A program made the translations under genes and the position numbers. DNA of 64,000 nt from NCBI RefSeq assembly GCF_900156075.1, contig NZ_FTMM01000006.1, positions 1 to 64,000 on the forward strand, read 5' to 3'. The DNA is from Chryseobacterium sp. RU37D (GTDB taxonomy: Bacteria; Bacteroidota; Bacteroidia; Flavobacteriales; Weeksellaceae). The notes beneath the pieces were generated by a model. That model made no database searches and was not told where the DNA came from. It saw only the letters and a program-made list of their open reading frames with translations. Positions 7,931 to 16,830 of this stretch are shown one piece after another; position 1 is the stretch's first letter; each line of letters begins with the position of its first letter.

Positions 7931-8816
7931 CTAATTGTTATTGTTTAAAGTTTTCTTTAAATCTAAAAGTGAATCATGAAGCTTTCGTAATCCTCTTGTT
8001 CCCATTCCACCATAATCATTGATTGTCTTTACTTTTAAATTATCGTAAGTTACTTTTAAAGTTGTTGTTCCTGCATCAGAGTAGCCAACACTATAATCAT
8101 CCGCAAGATTTTCAAAATCAATATAATTTAATAAGTCAATAATTTCTTTAAATTTTTCTTTTGAGAGTTGAGAAGAATAAACCTTACGATATTCATCATC
8201 ATCAAGAGTCCAAGTTATATCTCGATTTGAAATTATTTCTATTTTGGTTGTAGAACGATCCCAATGAGATCCTCTTGTTATAAATTCTATTTCTAGAATA
8301 TTGTGTCTTTTGGGATTGGGATTTTCTTCAATAAAATCTCCATTTTTATAAATTAGATTTTCTTTGATTAGTTTACTCAAACTTCCATATCTATCTAGGA
8401 CTTTTACGCTGTAATATTCTATTTTATTATTCTTTACAGCAGAAAACGCACATTGCTCATACAAGTTTATCTTTACTTACATTTTTCGATTCAAAATGGT
8501 CTCCTTTGTCTAAAATATAAATCGTTTTTGCTCCTTCAGAATAGGTTCCTGTTACTAAGAGATCTGTTAATCCGTTATTGTCAAAGTCTACTTTCCCCCA
8601 AGTTTGTTTTAATTTTAAGCTGTCTGCAATAACATTGCAATACCAGTCATAATTAATTTTATCATCTACGGTTAGAAAATAATTTATTTTATTTTCGTCG
8701 TTTCTAATAAAATTTTCAAGATCTTTTGTCGATATTAATGAATCAATTCTACTTAATTTTTGGGATTGAAAATTAAATAAGGGATAAAAAAATAATATGA
8801 AATAAAATGTTTTCAT
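7931..8816 (-). pseudogene. DUF6438-type lipoprotein/secreted protein, split by a frameshift near 8464
   Basis: Two frames overlap here. The upstream one (8816-8457) has a signal peptide beginning MKTFYFILFF and a segment VDFDNNGLTDLLVTGTY, and stops after KDKLV. The downstream one (8464-7931) has only a TTG start, begins YEQCAF and carries the DUF6438 features LKVTYDN and INDYGGMGTRG. Total length is 3n+1, so removing one base near 8463-8468 joins them as KDK-LYEQC. I infer one gene with a single-base insertion; a sequencing error, a true mutation or two overlapping genes are all possible. Function unknown. Confidence 0.65.
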
Positions 8817-8881
8817 CAAAAAAAATTGAAATGTAAATCTAAACAAAAAAGCCACAAAAATTAATTTGCGACCTTAATATT

Positions 8882-9271
8882 TTAATGTGGAATTTCCTCC
8901 AACAAAATCTCGTTTCCTGCCTTATCGTAGTAAATACAAGTGAATTTATCCAGATCAACAATCCATTTTTCGATTCCTGTTTCTGCGCAATCTTGGCAAA
9001 ATTTCATGTAATTTGTCTCTCCCTTCTGATGACTTTTAAGTTGTTGTATAAACTTTTTTTTATCAGAATCATCAGCAATCGTTAAATCTTCATATTGTGG
9101 TTTTGAAGTTGTAGTAAAATCCGTTTCTCCAAAATATTGGGTGTGACTATCTTTCACCCAAGTTTCAAAAGATTTTACACCCATTTTCTTGATTTCCTGA
9201 ATATAATTCGGAAAATCTGCTCCCGTTTTTACTTTATCGTGAGCATTTTCAATTTGTTCTACTGTAAACAT
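8882..9271 (-). CDS. DUF1398 family protein
   Basis: A 129-residue soluble protein resembling the DUF1398 family, which is sometimes loosely labelled phage envelope protein. Visible features are an N-terminal helix MFTVEQIENAHDKVKTG, the VKSFETWVKDSHTQYFG segment, and a Cys-containing C-terminal half FCQDCAETGIEKW. No signal peptide. The role is unknown and there are no phage genes nearby. Confidence 0.75.
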   Translation of the reverse strand: MFTVEQIENAHDKVKTGADFPNYIQEIKKMGVKSFETWVKDSHTQYFGETDFTTTSKPQYEDLTIADDSDKKKFIQQLKSHQKGETNYMKFCQDCAETGIEKWIVDLDKFTCIYYDKAGNEILLEEIPH

Positions 9272-9304
9272 TTTTCTTCGTTGTATTTTTTAATTTAAAG
9301 TAAA

Positions 9305-9332
9305 AGATCCTTCGACTTCGCTCAGGATGACA
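9305..9332. repeat. Dispersed repeat arm (AGATCCTTCGAC...GGATGACA)
   Basis: AGATCCTTCGACTTCGCTCAGGATGACA lies between two minus-strand genes. A related sequence with both arms occurs at 29096-29190, so this is a member or half of a mobile or repetitive intergenic element. Confidence 0.5.
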
Positions 9333-9372
9333 CGGGCAAGTTATTCTCAATAAAGTTTATAATATTTAAAAA

Positions 9373-11169
9373 TTATTTCTGTTTCTTCGCCCAAAGCTCC
9401 ATTTTTCTGTTCAAAACATCCAAAGGAAGACATCCCTGACTCAAAATCTCATCATGGAATTTTGCCAGACTGAATTTATTTCCCAGTTCTTTCTGGTATT
9501 TTTCTCTCAATTCACGAATCCTCAAAGACCCGATTTTATAACCCAACGCCTGTCCCGGGATCGCCATATATCGTTCCACTTCGGCAGTTGCGCTTGCTTC
9601 GTCATAGGAAATATTGCTCAGAAAATATTTTATGGCTTCTTCTCTCGTCATTTTTCCGGTGTGCAGGCCTGTGTCTACCACCAGTCTCACGGCTCTTAAC
9701 ATTTGATCACTCAAATAGCCCATTTTTTGGTAAGGATCAGTATAAAGCCCGAATTCCGGACCTAAAGTTTCACAATAATGTGCCCAGCCTTCACCATAAG
9801 CCCCAAACCAGCCGAATCTCATGAATTTTGGAAGTTTCGTGTTTTCCTGTTGCAAAGAAACCTGATAATGATGCCCCGGAATAGCCTCGTGTAAAAACAA
9901 AGATTCCATTCCTGATGTCACATTAAACTTTGAAGGATCGGGAAGGGGAACGTAGAAAATTCCCGGTCTTTTTCCGTCCGGCGTTCCCTGAATGTATTCT
10001 GCACTCGCACTTGCTTCCCGGAATTTTTCTGTCTGCCTGATCTCAAATCCTGTTTTCGGAGTTACAGAGAACATGGTTTTCAGTTTTGGAGTAATTTTAG
10101 TTAAAATTCCATTAAAAGCGGCCAAAACTTCCTTTGAAGTCTTATAAGGCATCGCCTTTGGATCTGTTTTCACAAAATTGATAAATTCTTCCAATGTCCC
10201 AGTGAAGCCAACCTGCTGCTTTACTTTTTCCATTTCTGCGCGGAGCATTGCCACTTGCTGGAGCCCGATTTTATTGATCTCTTCAGGAGATTTATCCGTT
10301 GTAGTCCAGCTTTGTACATAGTATTGATAGATTTCCTTTCCATTCGGAAGGCTGTTGTATCCGTCTGTTTCTCTTGCTTTTGGCAGGTATTCCTTTTCCA
10401 GGAAATTACTCATTTTGGTGTATGCAGGAATAACTTTTTTGGTAATTGCCTCCGAATACAGCGCTGTAAACTTCTCTTTTTGCTCTTTTGTGAAATCTTT
10501 CGGAAAATTTTTAATAGGCCCGTAGAAAATATTCTTATCCAAATCTGTTGTAATGATTTCCTCGGCTCTCATTTGAGGAATCATTTTGATAACCAGCTTT
10601 TTAGGTAGCACCATTTTATTGCTGATTCCATCACGGAAATTATCTGCCGCAGCATTCATCCAATCCGGAAATTTTTCCATTCTTTTCAACCAGTCGCTGT
10701 AGTCTTTTTCAGTTTTAAAAGGCTGGCTTCCCTGCCCACTTCCGTATAACGGAAAATTCAGCGGCAGTCCTCCAAATTGTGTAAAAGGAATATATTCGGG
10801 GTGATAAGAATATCCCTTGACATAGTCTTTTAATGTATAATTCAATACATCGTAAACTATTTTATCTTCATCAGAAAGACTTTTATAATCAACATTTTCC
10901 AGTTGTTTTAAAACAGAATTATAAAAATTAACCTCCCCCGAAATAAAATCCTTATCAATATTAATGGGCAGCTGGTCATTATATCGCAAATCACCCTGGG
11001 CCGTAGCGTTTAAAGGATATAATTTCAAATATTGCTCATAATAATTAGATGCAATGGAGTCCAGGTTGGAAGGAGTAACTTTCGTTAAAGGAGAATCATA
11101 CTTCTTGCAGGAAACAAGGCCTATGATCACCCCGATTCCTAAAATACTTTTAGATAAAAAATTTTTCAT
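9373..11169 (-). CDS. DUF885 family lipoprotein, probable metallopeptidase
   Basis: A 598-residue protein exported as a lipoprotein: hydrophobic signal ending in the lipobox LVSC (Cys near residue 21), then KKYDS. The HExxH-type motif HEAIPGHHYQ at about residue 430 and the downstream E-G-W-A-H-Y-C-E segment are the conserved zinc-site features of DUF885 proteins, which are related to carboxypeptidase-like metallopeptidases. Expected at the outer or inner membrane facing the periplasm. Substrate unknown. It is monocistronic. Confidence 0.9.
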   Translation of the reverse strand: MKNFLSKSILGIGVIIGLVSCKKYDSPLTKVTPSNLDSIASNYYEQYLKLYPLNATAQGDLRYNDQLPINIDKDFISGEVNFYNSVLKQLENVDYKSLSDEDKIVYDVLNYTLKDYVKGYSYHPEYIPFTQFGGLPLNFPLYGSGQGSQPFKTEKDYSDWLKRMEKFPDWMNAAADNFRDGISNKMVLPKKLVIKMIPQMRAEEIITTDLDKNIFYGPIKNFPKDFTKEQKEKFTALYSEAITKKVIPAYTKMSNFLEKEYLPKARETDGYNSLPNGKEIYQYYVQSWTTTDKSPEEINKIGLQQVAMLRAEMEKVKQQVGFTGTLEEFINFVKTDPKAMPYKTSKEVLAAFNGILTKITPKLKTMFSVTPKTGFEIRQTEKFREASASAEYIQGTPDGKRPGIFYVPLPDPSKFNVTSGMESLFLHEAIPGHHYQVSLQQENTKLPKFMRFGWFGAYGEGWAHYCETLGPEFGLYTDPYQKMGYLSDQMLRAVRLVVDTGLHTGKMTREEAIKYFLSNISYDEASATAEVERYMAIPGQALGYKIGSLRIRELREKYQKELGNKFSLAKFHDEILSQGCLPLDVLNRKMELWAKKQK

Positions 11170-11365
11170 TTTCAGAATATTTGTGAAAGCAAATGTAAAT
11201 ATTTAAAGAATACAAGTTGTAAAAAGATATTTGGCTTATATCAAAGTTTAAACAACTTTAGTAAAAGATTTAAAAATAAAGGTAAAAATATAAATCTGCA
11301 GTATTAATTATGGGCAATTTTGAAAAAATAATTTTCAAAAAATTTTTCACATTCAATCTATTTTT

Positions 11366-11373
11366 TATCTTTG
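11366..11373 (+). promoter_or_regulatory. Putative -7 box TATCTTTG
   Basis: Matches TAnnTTTG and lies 48 bases before the ATG at 11422. There is no exact TTTG at the right upstream spacing, only a T-run, so this is a partial match. Confidence 0.4.
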
Positions 11374-11421
11374 CTTAAAACGTTTAACAATCATACTATT
11401 ACAGTTCTTTTTTAAGAAATA

Positions 11422-11883
11422 ATGAAAGGGATTTTAAAAATTTACCATCCGGACGAAACGCTAAAGTACAATATCAGAAACACTTATTGTAAAGCGATTT
11501 ACAGCAACCAACAACACTTTTTAGAGGTTGAAATTATTACGGATGACAGTCTGGATCATGTAGACGACGACTCTTTACAGTACAATTTTCCACAACTTTC
11601 TATGGAAATTTTCGATTTTCCGATCGAATCAGGCGATATCGAAGGAAAGATTATCAATATCAATGATTCTGAGGGAGATACTTACACAGAAGTAGACCTT
11701 TTCGATGATGAAGAAGCATTTATTTATGATAACAAGCTTCATTTCGAGAAAAACGAAGAGGGCGAGCTTCAAGTGATGTGGGAAGGAACCATCGACGATT
11801 TCTATACAGGATCAGATACACCACTTCCTTTTAAGCTAAAGTGCGAATTCAAGCAAGACGAAATTGAGGTAGACGAAGATTAA
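11422..11883 (+). CDS. Acidic cytosolic protein of unknown function
   Basis: A 153-residue protein without signal peptide or membrane segment. It is very rich in Asp and Glu (for example DSLDHVDDDS, and the ending EIEVDED) and predicted to be mostly beta strand. I do not recognise a domain. It has its own putative promoter and ends 175 bases before exbB. Confidence 0.7.
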   Translation: MKGILKIYHPDETLKYNIRNTYCKAIYSNQQHFLEVEIITDDSLDHVDDDSLQYNFPQLSMEIFDFPIESGDIEGKIININDSEGDTYTEVDLFDDEEAFIYDNKLHFEKNEEGELQVMWEGTIDDFYTGSDTPLPFKLKCEFKQDEIEVDED

Positions 11884-11910
11884 TTTCAATCTTTTTTCTC
11901 ATTTTTATAT

Positions 11911-11948
11911 CAAATTTCTTTTCAAATACTTTTTTGGAAAGAAATTTG
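11911..11948. other. Inverted repeat after the acidic-protein gene
   Basis: CAAATTTCTTT (11911-11921) and AAAGAAATTTG (11938-11948) form an 11-bp stem with a 16-base loop. No T-run follows on the plus strand, so its role as a terminator is unsure. Confidence 0.4.
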
Positions 11949-12019
11949 CTGTTTATGAAAATAACAAACTTTAAGTTGTTTTTAAGCAATTTTTAAGAGT
12001 TCAATTCATAATATTCCAC

Positions 12020-12027
12020 TATTTTTG
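12020..12027 (+). promoter_or_regulatory. Putative -7 box of the exbB-exbD-tonB operon
   Basis: TATTTTTG fits TAnnTTTG, 31 bases before the exbB ATG. No clear -33 TTTG is seen at 19 bases. Confidence 0.4.
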
Positions 12028-12058
12028 TCGTTAAAACCTTTATAAAAATACACATTAA

Positions 12059-12763
12059 ATGCTGTTAACGGAAATTACTCAGATTTTATTTGCACAGGTT
12101 GCTGCGCCTGCAGTAGCGGCAGACGATTTAGAATTTTCATTTTGGAAGATCATGTTCCACGGAGGAGCTTTCGCTAAAATAGTGATGGTAACCGTTTTGC
12201 TGCTTGGTGTATTTTCCGTATATCTGTTTTTTGAACGTTTTTTCTTTATTAAAAGATTAACTACGAAAACGGATGCGAATTTTATGGATAATATTGAAGA
12301 TTTCATTAAAGAAGGAAAAATAGAATCCGCAGCAGATTACTGCAAAAGGCAAAATTCACCGGAAGGAAGGATTCTGGAAAAAGGAATTTCAAGATTGGGA
12401 CGCCCCGTTTCAGACATTGTAAGCGCCATGGAAGCCCAGGCTCAGGTAGAGGTAGCCAATATGGAAAAAAACCTGAACCTTTTGGCTGTAGTACCAAGTA
12501 TTGCTCCGATGCTCGGGCTTTTGGGTACGGTTATCGGGATGATTATTGCTTTCTTCAACTTGTCCCATGCCACCGGATCTTTCTCTCCAAAAACCTTGTC
12601 TGAAGGTATTTATACAGCATTGGGACAGACTGCAGTAGGTCTTGCAGTAGCTATTCCGGCTAATTTTTTCTACAATATACTCTTGACGAGAATTGATAAA
12701 TTTGTATTAAAAGCACAGAATATGTCTGGAGAATTTTTAGATCTTATCAACAAACCTTTATAA
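12059..12763 (+). CDS. exbB: MotA/TolQ/ExbB proton channel protein
   Basis: An inner-membrane subunit that, with ExbD, uses the proton gradient to energise TonB. The 234-residue protein has an N-terminal hydrophobic region, a first clear membrane helix at about 40-65 (KIVMVTVLLLGVFSVYLFF), a cytoplasmic loop with RLGRPVSDIVSAMEAQAQ, and two more helices carrying the conserved LAVVPSIAPMLGLLGTVIGM and ALGQTAVGLAVAIP motifs. First gene of an operon with exbD (9 bases downstream) and a TonB-like gene. Confidence 0.93.
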   Translation: MLLTEITQILFAQVAAPAVAADDLEFSFWKIMFHGGAFAKIVMVTVLLLGVFSVYLFFERFFFIKRLTTKTDANFMDNIEDFIKEGKIESAADYCKRQNSPEGRILEKGISRLGRPVSDIVSAMEAQAQVEVANMEKNLNLLAVVPSIAPMLGLLGTVIGMIIAFFNLSHATGSFSPKTLSEGIYTALGQTAVGLAVAIPANFFYNILLTRIDKFVLKAQNMSGEFLDLINKPL

Positions 12764-12772
12764 ATCTTCAGT

Positions 12773-13171
12773 ATGAAAATTCAAAGAAGAAATAAAGCAA
12801 ATCCGGAATTCAGTTTAGCAGCGATGACAGACGTTATCTTGCTGATGCTGATATTCTTTATGATTACATCTTCTGCGGCTAATCAAAGCGCAATTGATGT
12901 GAAATTACCGAAAGCCGGAGCTGTTGATGATAATATTCCGAATCCTTTGACGGTAAGCATAAAACCAGACGGATCTTATTTTGTAGATGACAATCCAGTA
13001 AACAAAGCTGAGCTGGAGCAAATGATTGTGAATAAGCTGACGAATCAGGCCAACAAATCTTTCACGATAAGGGCAGATGAAAATACGATGCATAAAGATG
13101 TGGTTTTTGTAATGGAAATTGCCGAAAAACATAAATTCAATATCGCCATTGCAACGGTTAAAGATAAATAG
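12773..13171 (+). CDS. exbD: ExbD/TolR biopolymer transport protein
   Basis: A 132-residue partner of ExbB. One N-terminal membrane helix carries the proton-conducting Asp in AAMTDVILLMLIFFMIT, followed by a periplasmic domain ending NIAIATVKDK. It begins 9 bases after exbB, and the TonB-like gene follows. Confidence 0.93.
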   Translation: MKIQRRNKANPEFSLAAMTDVILLMLIFFMITSSAANQSAIDVKLPKAGAVDDNIPNPLTVSIKPDGSYFVDDNPVNKAELEQMIVNKLTNQANKSFTIRADENTMHKDVVFVMEIAEKHKFNIAIATVKDK

Positions 13172-13205
13172 TACTTCGGAAAATTACGGAAAAGACCATG
13201 TTAAA

Positions 13206-14087
13206 ATGAGAAGCTATATTGTAAACAAAGACGAGGAAAAAAGAGACAGGATAAAGAGTGCCCTACTTTCTATCCTCCTCTGGTCTGCCATTCTGTTATT
13301 TGTTTTTTTATATAAACTAAAGCCGGAGCTTGATCAGGAACCGGAAGTGGTTACGACAATGCTTGTTAATTTCGGGGATAAAAGGAACGGAAATGGAGTG
13401 GAAGAGCCAGCCGACCAACCCGGAAGCCTTGCCTCTGCTACAGAAGAGATCACCTCGGAACCTGCAGAACCTGCCGTTCCTGAAACTAAAACAGTGATCA
13501 AGCCGGAACCGCAGCCTGAAACTAAGAAATCTGAAACAAAAGAGAAAATTATCACAGGAAATAACTCTAAAGTAAAAGTCCCTAAAAAAGAAGATTCAAA
13601 ATCCAATAAAAAGTCTGCTGCAAGTACAAGTGCGACTAAAAATACCAAAAAAGCCGGCGCCACGACAGCCAATTCAAAAACCGGAAACGGCGACGGAAAA
13701 GGAACGGCAGCCATCGGGAACCTAATCCGAGGCAGAGGGACAAAAGCCGGAAGCCAGGGAGATGGGACAGGAATTGGGAATGCCGGGGATCCTTTGGGAG
13801 GTGAAGGAAATGGAGACAGTAAAGTAGGTGTTGACCGAAAGCTGGTCGGGTTCATCCCCGGAACAATGGGAAGAGGAGGCGCACAACCTGCAAACAATTG
13901 CACGGCAAGCGGAACTATTACCATTGCCTACACAGTAGATAAAGCAGGAAATGTAGTTTCAGCGAGAAGAGCAGGCGGAACATCAGATCCCTGCATCAGC
14001 TCAAATGCGATTTCATGGGTTAAGAAATATGTAAAAGCCGAGAAGGCCAATGTTTCTTCTACCGGGACTTATAAAATTACCTTCTAA
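13206..14087 (+). CDS. tonB: Energy transducer TonB-like protein
   Basis: Predicted to span the periplasm and pass energy from ExbBD to outer-membrane receptors. From ATG 13206 (293 residues) there is a basic N-terminus, a single membrane helix (ALLSILLWSAILLFVFLYKL), a long Pro/Glu/Lys linker, a Gly-rich segment (GNGDGKGTAAIG onward) and a C-terminal domain TASGTITIAYTVDKAGNV with two Cys (NNC and DPC) that may form a disulfide. The longer frame from 13119 overlaps exbD and lacks support. The Gly-rich spacer is unusual for E. coli-type TonB but common in Bacteroidota homologues. Confidence 0.85.
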   Translation: MRSYIVNKDEEKRDRIKSALLSILLWSAILLFVFLYKLKPELDQEPEVVTTMLVNFGDKRNGNGVEEPADQPGSLASATEEITSEPAEPAVPETKTVIKPEPQPETKKSETKEKIITGNNSKVKVPKKEDSKSNKKSAASTSATKNTKKAGATTANSKTGNGDGKGTAAIGNLIRGRGTKAGSQGDGTGIGNAGDPLGGEGNGDSKVGVDRKLVGFIPGTMGRGGAQPANNCTASGTITIAYTVDKAGNVVSARRAGGTSDPCISSNAISWVKKYVKAEKANVSSTGTYKITF

Positions 14088-14093
14088 AATACC

Positions 14094-14120
14094 AAAGCAC
14101 TTTATTCAAGTGCTTTTTTT
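14094..14120. terminator. Terminator between tonB and the converging gene
   Basis: AAAGCACTT / AAGTGCTTT stem with a 5-base loop and then a T-run on the plus strand. It overlaps the last codons of the minus-strand gene. Confidence 0.7.
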
Positions 14121-14494
14121 ATTTCCGAAATTCTGTTAATAACCGGCAATGCAAAGATTCCACTGGTTTGAAGATACAATTCGTAGAACGTTTTTGCTTT
14201 GTCTAAAAATTCATTGTTTTGAGTTGCTTTTCCGTTGAAATAGAAAAGATTTCCCAACATTTCATAATAATCTTTGTGGTCTCTTTCCTGTCTTTCGTTA
14301 ACGATTTCGATGATTTCTTCTTTCGATTTAGATGAAAGAGTCGTGAAGTCGAACTTGAAAATATCTTTCATTAAAGATTCAAAATCCAGTTCTTTTTGCA
14401 TTAAACTTTCTTCAGGTTTATCTAAAATCAGTTTTTCTAACGCTTGAGTTAGCTGGCGTATTAATCTTAATGTGAATTCTTTATCTGTGATCAT
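14102..14494 (-). CDS. Conserved-looking cytosolic protein, helical, unknown function
   Basis: A 130-residue, mostly helical protein with N-terminus MITDKEFTLRLIRQLTQALEKLI and a C-terminal part (DYYEMLGNLFYFNGK, then FLDKAKTFYELYLQ) that reads like a tetratricopeptide-type helix pair. The N-terminus faintly resembles DUF6483 proteins. No signal peptide. It converges on tonB and shares its terminator hairpin. Confidence 0.6.
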   Translation of the reverse strand: MITDKEFTLRLIRQLTQALEKLILDKPEESLMQKELDFESLMKDIFKFDFTTLSSKSKEEIIEIVNERQERDHKDYYEMLGNLFYFNGKATQNNEFLDKAKTFYELYLQTSGIFALPVINRISEIKKALE

Positions 14495-14614
14495 AATTTT
14501 GTTTAAATTTTAAAGTAATGGTGATTTTGAGAACTTCAACCACCAATTAGATTTTAATTTTGTCAGGCTAATATACGCAATCGGTGGCTGAGGTACTCTA
14601 AGCCACATTCTCCT

Positions 14615-16018
14615 TTAAGCAAAGAAAAGATAAGCCAAAGCAATCGAAGTAATAACACCTACCAAATCTGCCAAAAGCATGGCAATTACCGTGTATCTCG
14701 TATTCTTCACGGCTACTGCACCAAAATAAACTGCGATCACGTAAAACGTCGTATCTGAGCTTCCCTGGAGTACCGCCGCCAATTTCCCCTGAAAACTGTC
14801 TGCTCCGAAAGTTGACATCGTATCAACCATCATTCCACGGGCTCCGGACCCGGATAAAGGTTTGATTAGAGCTGTTGGAAGTCCGTCCACAAAACGCGGA
14901 TCGAGGCTGGCTACATTAGCAACCCACTTCATCCCGTCAATAATTACATCAAAAACTCCCGAAGTTCTTAGCAAAGAAATGGCAATCAGCATTCCGACTA
15001 AATAAGGAATAATCTTCACACAAGTGGTAAAGCCTTCTTTTGCTCCCTCGATAAAAGAATCAAAGACATTGATTTTTTTGTACACTGCACCAAGAACTAT
15101 CGCCAGGAAAATAAAGAGAATCAATCCGTTACTTAAAATTTTACTAAAATCATCCAGTTCATCCTTACTTAGTTTAGTCAAATATAAAACCAGCAAACCA
15201 ATAACTGCCGAAATTCCACCCACATAAGCAATAACCACAGGTCTTAATAGATTGATTTTCTGATATAAGGAAACAATGATCATCGCAGCCAAAGTCGCCG
15301 CAAAAGTAGCAATCATACACGGAAGAAAGATATCCGTCGGGGTTTTTGATCCCATCGAAGCCCGAATCGCAATAATAGAAACAGGAATCAGTGTCATCCC
15401 TCCCGCATGAAGGCATAAAAACATGATCTGTGAATTGCTTGCTGTATCTTTATTAGGATTAAGCGTTTGAAGGCTTTCCATGGCTTTTAAACCAAATGGC
15501 GTTGCTGCATTATCCAAGCCCAGAAGATTAGCGCTGAAATTCATCAACATATGTCCAAAAGCCGGATGGTTTTTCGGGATATCGGGAAATAATTTTGAGA
15601 AAAAAGGTTGAATCAACCTGCTTAAAAGATTAATTCCACCGGCTTTTTCCGCAATACTCATGAATCCCATGAATAAGGACATAATTCCAATTAAGCCTAA
15701 ACAGATTTTCACGGCGGTTTCAGATGTTCCGATCACACCGTCTGCTTCCTGAATGCGGTAAATTTTTACATCCTGCTGTAAAGAATCGGTTTTATAATGA
15801 ATTCTGTTGTCGGCAAAATCAGGCTTTTTCATCAAACTGTCTCGCACAATCGGAGCGAGCGTATTCATTTTCTGAGTCGCAATCTGTACTGTATCACCGC
15901 CTTTTCCTACCACCATATCATTGAAGATGGTTTTGTAATGGCTTGATGAAATGTATTTTATACTTGCAATGGCAATGGCAACAATAATAAATGCCGACCA
16001 AATTCTGCTGAGAACCAT
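14615..16018 (-). CDS. Nucleoside-recognition (SpmA-SpmB fusion) membrane protein
   Basis: A 467-residue inner-membrane protein with about ten hydrophobic helices. The N-terminal half contains a SpmA-like Gate domain (GIMSLFMGFMSIAEKAGG, then NLLGLDNAATPFGLKAM), and the C-terminal half a SpmB-like one (PTALIKPLSGSGARGMM, then QGSSDTTFYVIAVYFGAV). In spore formers these are two separate genes; the fused form occurs in non-spore-forming bacteria, where the role is unknown and transport of a nucleoside or metabolite is only inferred. Confidence 0.88.
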   Translation of the reverse strand: MVLSRIWSAFIIVAIAIASIKYISSSHYKTIFNDMVVGKGGDTVQIATQKMNTLAPIVRDSLMKKPDFADNRIHYKTDSLQQDVKIYRIQEADGVIGTSETAVKICLGLIGIMSLFMGFMSIAEKAGGINLLSRLIQPFFSKLFPDIPKNHPAFGHMLMNFSANLLGLDNAATPFGLKAMESLQTLNPNKDTASNSQIMFLCLHAGGMTLIPVSIIAIRASMGSKTPTDIFLPCMIATFAATLAAMIIVSLYQKINLLRPVVIAYVGGISAVIGLLVLYLTKLSKDELDDFSKILSNGLILFIFLAIVLGAVYKKINVFDSFIEGAKEGFTTCVKIIPYLVGMLIAISLLRTSGVFDVIIDGMKWVANVASLDPRFVDGLPTALIKPLSGSGARGMMVDTMSTFGADSFQGKLAAVLQGSSDTTFYVIAVYFGAVAVKNTRYTVIAMLLADLVGVITSIALAYLFFA

Positions 16019-16105
16019 TCGATTAAATTATAATTGTTTAAACTTATCAAAAAAACTTCAGATTACAAAAAAAGGGAAGATTTTTAAGGATTTTTTCCAT
16101 CAATA

Positions 16106-16163
16106 AGAACGGGCTTTAGCCCGTTTAAAAAAAATCGGAAGTATCAGAATTGGCTTTAGCCAA
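16106..16163. repeat. Two GGCTTTAGCC palindromes
   Basis: AACGGGC-TTTA-GCCCGTT at 16108-16125 and TTGGC-TTTA-GCCAA at 16150-16163 share the GGCTTTAGCC core. A further GGCTTTAGCCC lies at about 23745 inside the end of the JmjC-like gene. The rest of 16019-16264 shows no gene. Confidence 0.5.
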
Positions 16164-16264
16164 AACTTAAAAAATAGAGCATAAGATATAGGGAGCTAGA
16201 TTCTGAACGAAGCGAAAGCAGAGTGAAGAATGAAAAGGCAAATGTTTGAAATTTAATGAAATTA

Positions 16265-16777
16265 TTACTTTTCATCAAGATAAACCAAAAATCCATCAAA
16301 ATCATTATCTACACTTTTCAGAACTTTTGCATCTTTCATTTTCTTTTCTAAACCATCAATAAAAAAACTTTTTTCGAAAAACTGACGGTGAATACCGGGT
16401 AATAACTCCCTATAATAATCCATTCCGAATTGATTGTTGTGAAGATCCATTTTAGTTTCTAAAGGCTTATTTGGAAACAGCTCTTCGTGCATATCAGTAA
16501 TTTTTTTACAGAAATCAAGAGCTTTTTCGGGAGAGGATACCTTAGAGCAATACATGGTAATAAAACAGCACCACAATGCGTGTCTGAAAGCATTTCCAAT
16601 TCCGTTATTAGAAGCAGTTTTAGGGAATTTTTTCTGTGCAATGGTATATGCCTGAACTGTAGCATGAAAACTTAATAAAGAAAAAATAGGATGGAGGAGA
16701 ATAAGTGATAAAAGACGGATAATTTTTTTAAAACTTAATGTCCGGATCGTATTAAAAAGCATTCTAAAAGTCCTCAT
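16265..16777 (-). CDS. DUF6973-type protein with a membrane-facing N-terminus
   Basis: A 170-residue protein. A hydrophobic segment at about 20-45 could be a signal anchor. The conserved FRHALW (64-69) and D-x-H-N-N (111-115) motifs match the pattern of DUF6973 proteins, which look like small hydrolase or toxin-like domains but lack a known activity. It follows accD in the same orientation 53 bases away. Confidence 0.7.
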   Translation of the reverse strand: MRTFRMLFNTIRTLSFKKIIRLLSLILLHPIFSLLSFHATVQAYTIAQKKFPKTASNNGIGNAFRHALWCCFITMYCSKVSSPEKALDFCKKITDMHEELFPNKPLETKMDLHNNQFGMDYYRELLPGIHRQFFEKSFFIDGLEKKMKDAKVLKSVDNDFDGFLVYLDEK

Positions 16778-16830
16778 AAATAAAAATCTCTCCCCAATTA
16801 GAGAGAGATTATAGTATTTTGTTACAATTG

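Noticed and set aside
8882-9271. DUF1398 gene as evidence of a prophage
   Set aside because: The family label is misleading; no phage structural or lysis genes are nearby.
13119-13205. Upstream start for the TonB-like gene
   Set aside because: It overlaps exbD and the real basic N-terminus and membrane helix start at 13206.
13334-13924. 196-residue minus-strand frame
   Set aside because: Low-complexity shadow of the Gly/Pro-rich linker of the TonB-like gene.
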